Assembly: GCF_001956295.1 (NCBI RefSeq)
Contig: NZ_MRTD01000001.1
Span: 1 to 64,000 of the forward strand
Origin: Paenibacillus sp. FSL A5-0031
Lineage (GTDB): Bacteria > Bacillota > Bacilli > Paenibacillales > Paenibacillaceae
Length of the DNA stretch: 64,000 nt
Reading direction: 5' to 3'
The position numbers were made by a program, and so were the translations under genes. Positions 61,782 through 64,000 of this stretch are shown here, one piece after another. The notes below the pieces were generated by a model. That model ran no database searches, was not told the origin of the DNA, and saw nothing but the letters and a program-made list of their open reading frames with translations. Every line of letters begins with the position of its first letter. Position 1 is the first letter of the stretch.

Positions 61782-62745
61782 TGTAACCAAACCGACCCTG
61801 ACCGGATCGATAAAAGGCTTTCAATGGCGGAACTACATCGTTTATCTGGCCTTCATCGGTGTCTTTATTTATTTCTCAGCTACGTTGTTCGATGACGGAT
61901 TTCTGACATCGGGTAATTTGCTCAATATCGTGCGGCAAACGGCGACTATTTCATTGATGGGCCTTGCGATGACTTTTGTTATTAGTACGGGTGAAATCGA
62001 TCTGTCGGTGGGCTCGATCGCCGCTTTATCCTCACTAACGGGCGCGCTTGCCCTTCAATCAGGCTTCGGAATTATCGGCGCACTTGTTGCCGGCGTCGGC
62101 ACGGGGCTTGCGATCGGTCTTATAAACGGCATGCTCATAACAAAGGCGGCTATTCCTTCCTTTTTAGTAACGTTAGGTTCGATGGGTGCCGTAAAGGGCA
62201 TGGCGATGTGGATCACGGACACGGCGCCGATTCCGATCATTAATAATCATTTTAATTTCATATTCGGCTCAGGCGATATCGGCCCAATTCCAGTGCTGCT
62301 ATTATGGGTCGTTGTGTTCACCATCTTCTCGCATGTACTCTTGCGCAAAACTTCGTTCGGCAGACAGACGCTCGCAACCGGCGGTAATGAGAATGCGGCT
62401 AAGTTCTCCGGCGTGAAGACTGCGCGCATCAAGCTTCTGGTGTTCCTTGGCACGGGTGTGATGGCTGGTTTGGCAGGACTTCTCTATGCCGGACGTATGA
62501 ATGCTGGCCGCTTCTCTTTCGGCGAAGGCGATGAGCTGTCCGTCATCGCAGCCGTCATTCTCGGCGGCACCAGCTTGTTCGGAGGTGTCGGAACGATTAT
62601 CGGGACCGTAGTAGGTGCGCTTATGATCGGTACAATTAACAACGGTCTCATTATCATGGGCCTGGATGTCAGTCAACAAATGATGATCAAGGGTCTCATT
62701 ATCATCTTGGCCGTCGTATTCGGCAAGAAAGCGGTCAAAAAATGA
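61762..62745 (+). CDS. Sugar ABC transporter permease, RbsC type
   Basis: 327 residues overlapping the ATPase gene by 20 bp, GAGGAGGAG upstream. Eight to ten helices; family motifs ISTGEIDLSVGSIAALSSLTGAL, INGMLITKAAIPSFLVTLGSM, TGGNENAAKFSGV and AVILGGTSLFGGVGTIIGTVVGALMIG. Forms a homodimeric channel with the RbsA-type ATPase. Confidence 0.92.
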   Translation: MQSRDINVTKPTLTGSIKGFQWRNYIVYLAFIGVFIYFSATLFDDGFLTSGNLLNIVRQTATISLMGLAMTFVISTGEIDLSVGSIAALSSLTGALALQSGFGIIGALVAGVGTGLAIGLINGMLITKAAIPSFLVTLGSMGAVKGMAMWITDTAPIPIINNHFNFIFGSGDIGPIPVLLLWVVVFTIFSHVLLRKTSFGRQTLATGGNENAAKFSGVKTARIKLLVFLGTGVMAGLAGLLYAGRMNAGRFSFGEGDELSVIAAVILGGTSLFGGVGTIIGTVVGALMIGTINNGLIIMGLDVSQQMMIKGLIIILAVVFGKKAVKK

Positions 62746-63908
62746 AAATTAAAATCAAAGCAGGTATTATCGGTACCGGTTTTATTGGACCGGCCCACAT
62801 CGAAGCCGTACGCAGGCTGGAATTCGTAGAAGTTATAGCTTTGGCCCAGAACGGTGAAGAGAGCGCCAGGATCAAAGCGGAGCAGCTTGGCGTGCCGCTT
62901 GCCTACGGTGATTACAAGGATTTGCTCCGCAATCCTGACATTGAAGTCGTACACAACTGTACGCCAAATCATCTGCATAATCAGATCAATCGGGAAATCA
63001 TAGAGGCAGGCAAGCATGTACTGTCCGAGAAGCCACTAGCCATGTCGAGCTCCGAATCTGCGGAACTGCTGGCACTGGCACGTAAGCATGGGGTCGTTCA
63101 CGGCGTTAATTTTAACTACCGGCAATATCCAATGATGAAGCAACTGGCCGAAATGGTGAAGCAGGAGGAATTCGGCAGGATCAATGCGGTACACGGCAGC
63201 TATCTGCAGGACTGGCTGCTATATGAAACGGATTACAATTGGCGGTTAGATGACAAAACTGGCGGCAGGTCGCGGGCTATCGCGGATATCGGTTCCCATT
63301 GGTGCGACACCGTTCAATATGTGACAGGCAAGAAAATCAAGCAAGTATTCGCCGATCTATGGACGGTGCATCCAATACGTAAGAAGCCCGTATCCCAAGC
63401 GATCACTTTCGGCGTAAACAAGGGAGAGCAGATTTCGAAATACGAAGATATTTCTGTCCATACGGAGGATTATGCATCGGTCCTTATTCGCTTTGATGAT
63501 GGAAGCAAGGGAGCCTTTACAGTATCCCAGGTTAGCGCCGGTCGGAAGAATGCGCTTAGCTTTGAATTGAATGGCAGCCGCAAATCCGCCTATTGGAAGC
63601 AGGAGGAGCCGGCTAGTTTATGGATAGGCCATCGTGATCGCTTCAACGAGGTGCTGATGGCAGATCCGGCTTTGTTCCTCGAAGAAGCCAGACCTTCCAT
63701 TCATCACCCTGGCGGGCATACGGAAGGCTGGCCCGATTCGGTGAAGAACATGATGCTGCAATATTACACATTTATTCGGGAAGGCAAAGACCCGCTAAAG
63801 GACAAGGCGAACTTCGCGACCTTCGAAGACGGACATCTATCAATGTGTATTATGGAAGCGATTCTTAAGAGCCATAAAGACGAGTGCTGGGTTCAAGTTC
63901 AACAATAA
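62742..63908 (+). CDS. Gfo/Idh/MocA family oxidoreductase, copy 2
   Basis: 388 residues overlapping the permease gene by 4 bp. Rossmann GTGFIG (about 11-16), HNCTPNHLHNQINREIIEAGKHVLSEKPLA (Lys97), HGSYLQDWLLYETDYNWRLDDKTGGRSRAIADIGSHWCDTVQYVTG. Shares the SYLQDW region with copy 1, so both may act on related substrates in one pathway, for instance a reversible oxidation at one carbon of an imported sugar or inositol. Confidence 0.9.
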   Translation: MKIKIKAGIIGTGFIGPAHIEAVRRLEFVEVIALAQNGEESARIKAEQLGVPLAYGDYKDLLRNPDIEVVHNCTPNHLHNQINREIIEAGKHVLSEKPLAMSSSESAELLALARKHGVVHGVNFNYRQYPMMKQLAEMVKQEEFGRINAVHGSYLQDWLLYETDYNWRLDDKTGGRSRAIADIGSHWCDTVQYVTGKKIKQVFADLWTVHPIRKKPVSQAITFGVNKGEQISKYEDISVHTEDYASVLIRFDDGSKGAFTVSQVSAGRKNALSFELNGSRKSAYWKQEEPASLWIGHRDRFNEVLMADPALFLEEARPSIHHPGGHTEGWPDSVKNMMLQYYTFIREGKDPLKDKANFATFEDGHLSMCIMEAILKSHKDECWVQVQQ

Positions 63909-63923
63909 CGGAGGGAACAGAGA

Positions 63924-64000
63924 TGACGATGAAAGCGGTTGTTTTTCCAGGTGATAAGCAAGTGGAAGTGAAAGAAGTGCCAATTCCAATTCCGGGCAGC
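63924..64000 (+). CDS. Zinc-type alcohol dehydrogenase, N-terminus (partial)
   Basis: ATG 63924 with GGAGGG upstream; reads MTMKAVVFPGDKQVEVKEVP then IPIPGS to the window end. This is the opening of a medium-chain dehydrogenase (GroES-like domain). It continues the same operon and is probably a sugar or polyol dehydrogenase. Confidence 0.7.

Noticed and set aside
1..64000. CRISPR arrays, tRNA or rRNA genes, prophage
   Set aside because: No regularly spaced repeats, no cloverleaf or rRNA-like sequence and no structural phage genes were noticed when reading the window.

Overview
The window looks like a piece of a Paenibacillus-type chromosome (spore-forming Firmicute of moderate GC). The grounds are three YesM/YesN-style two-component systems each tied to a sugar ABC transporter, a surface protein with three SLH domains, a GerA-type spore germination operon, RBSs of the AGGAGG type and CcpA cre-like sites. 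No rRNA, tRNA or CRISPR array was seen, and nothing clearly viral.

Positions 1-10,690 are an accessory, partly decayed region. Small single genes (an ECF sigma/anti-sigma pair, a P-loop kinase, hypotheticals) are separated by a dispersed repeat, here called repeat A: an imperfect inverted core TTAAGCTAACGGG-NAA-CGATAGTTGAA plus a hairpin. An IS110-family element (3964-5707) sits inside a repeat A core with an apparent duplicated CT dinucleotide. Its transposase is broken by one nonsense codon and one frameshift. A WYL regulator and the divergent epoxide-hydrolase-like gene each carry one in-frame stop.

Positions 10,695-23,849 form glycan locus 1: sensor kinase, short AraC-type response regulator, solute-binding lipoprotein, two permeases, a cytoplasmic GH95 fucosidase, then a 1178-residue SLH-anchored beta-helix protein with a cre site and a PrsA/SurA-like lipid-free foldase candidate. 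Positions 23,850-32,346 hold an IclR/MFS/UPF0303 cluster, gene relics, a PAF-acetylhydrolase-like enzyme, a tandem pair of chloramphenicol-phosphotransferase-like proteins and a second dispersed repeat (repeat B).

Positions 32,347-41,368 are glycan locus 2 (kinase, regulator, binding protein, two permeases) followed by an AraC regulator and a phytanoyl-CoA-dioxygenase-like enzyme. Positions 41,818-46,425 carry an HD hydrolase, a LysR regulator, an MFS transporter and a DUF1349 protein. Positions 46,646-50,653 are the ger operon (B-A-C order) with a divergent small membrane gene and a possible sigma-G promoter.

Positions 51,480-64,000 are locus 3: two paralogous ribose-type binding lipoproteins, RbsA/RbsC-type ABC components, two Gfo/Idh/MocA oxidoreductases, the start of a zinc alcohol dehydrogenase, and in the middle a divergent kinase/regulator pair followed by a family-1 binding lipoprotein with no permeases of its own. 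Both ribose-type binding-protein genes share an upstream element at nearly the same distance from a TATACT box, which is a good candidate for the regulator's binding site. Neither CUT1 transporter (loci 1 and 2) has an ATPase gene nearby, so both probably use a shared MsmX-type ATPase encoded elsewhere.
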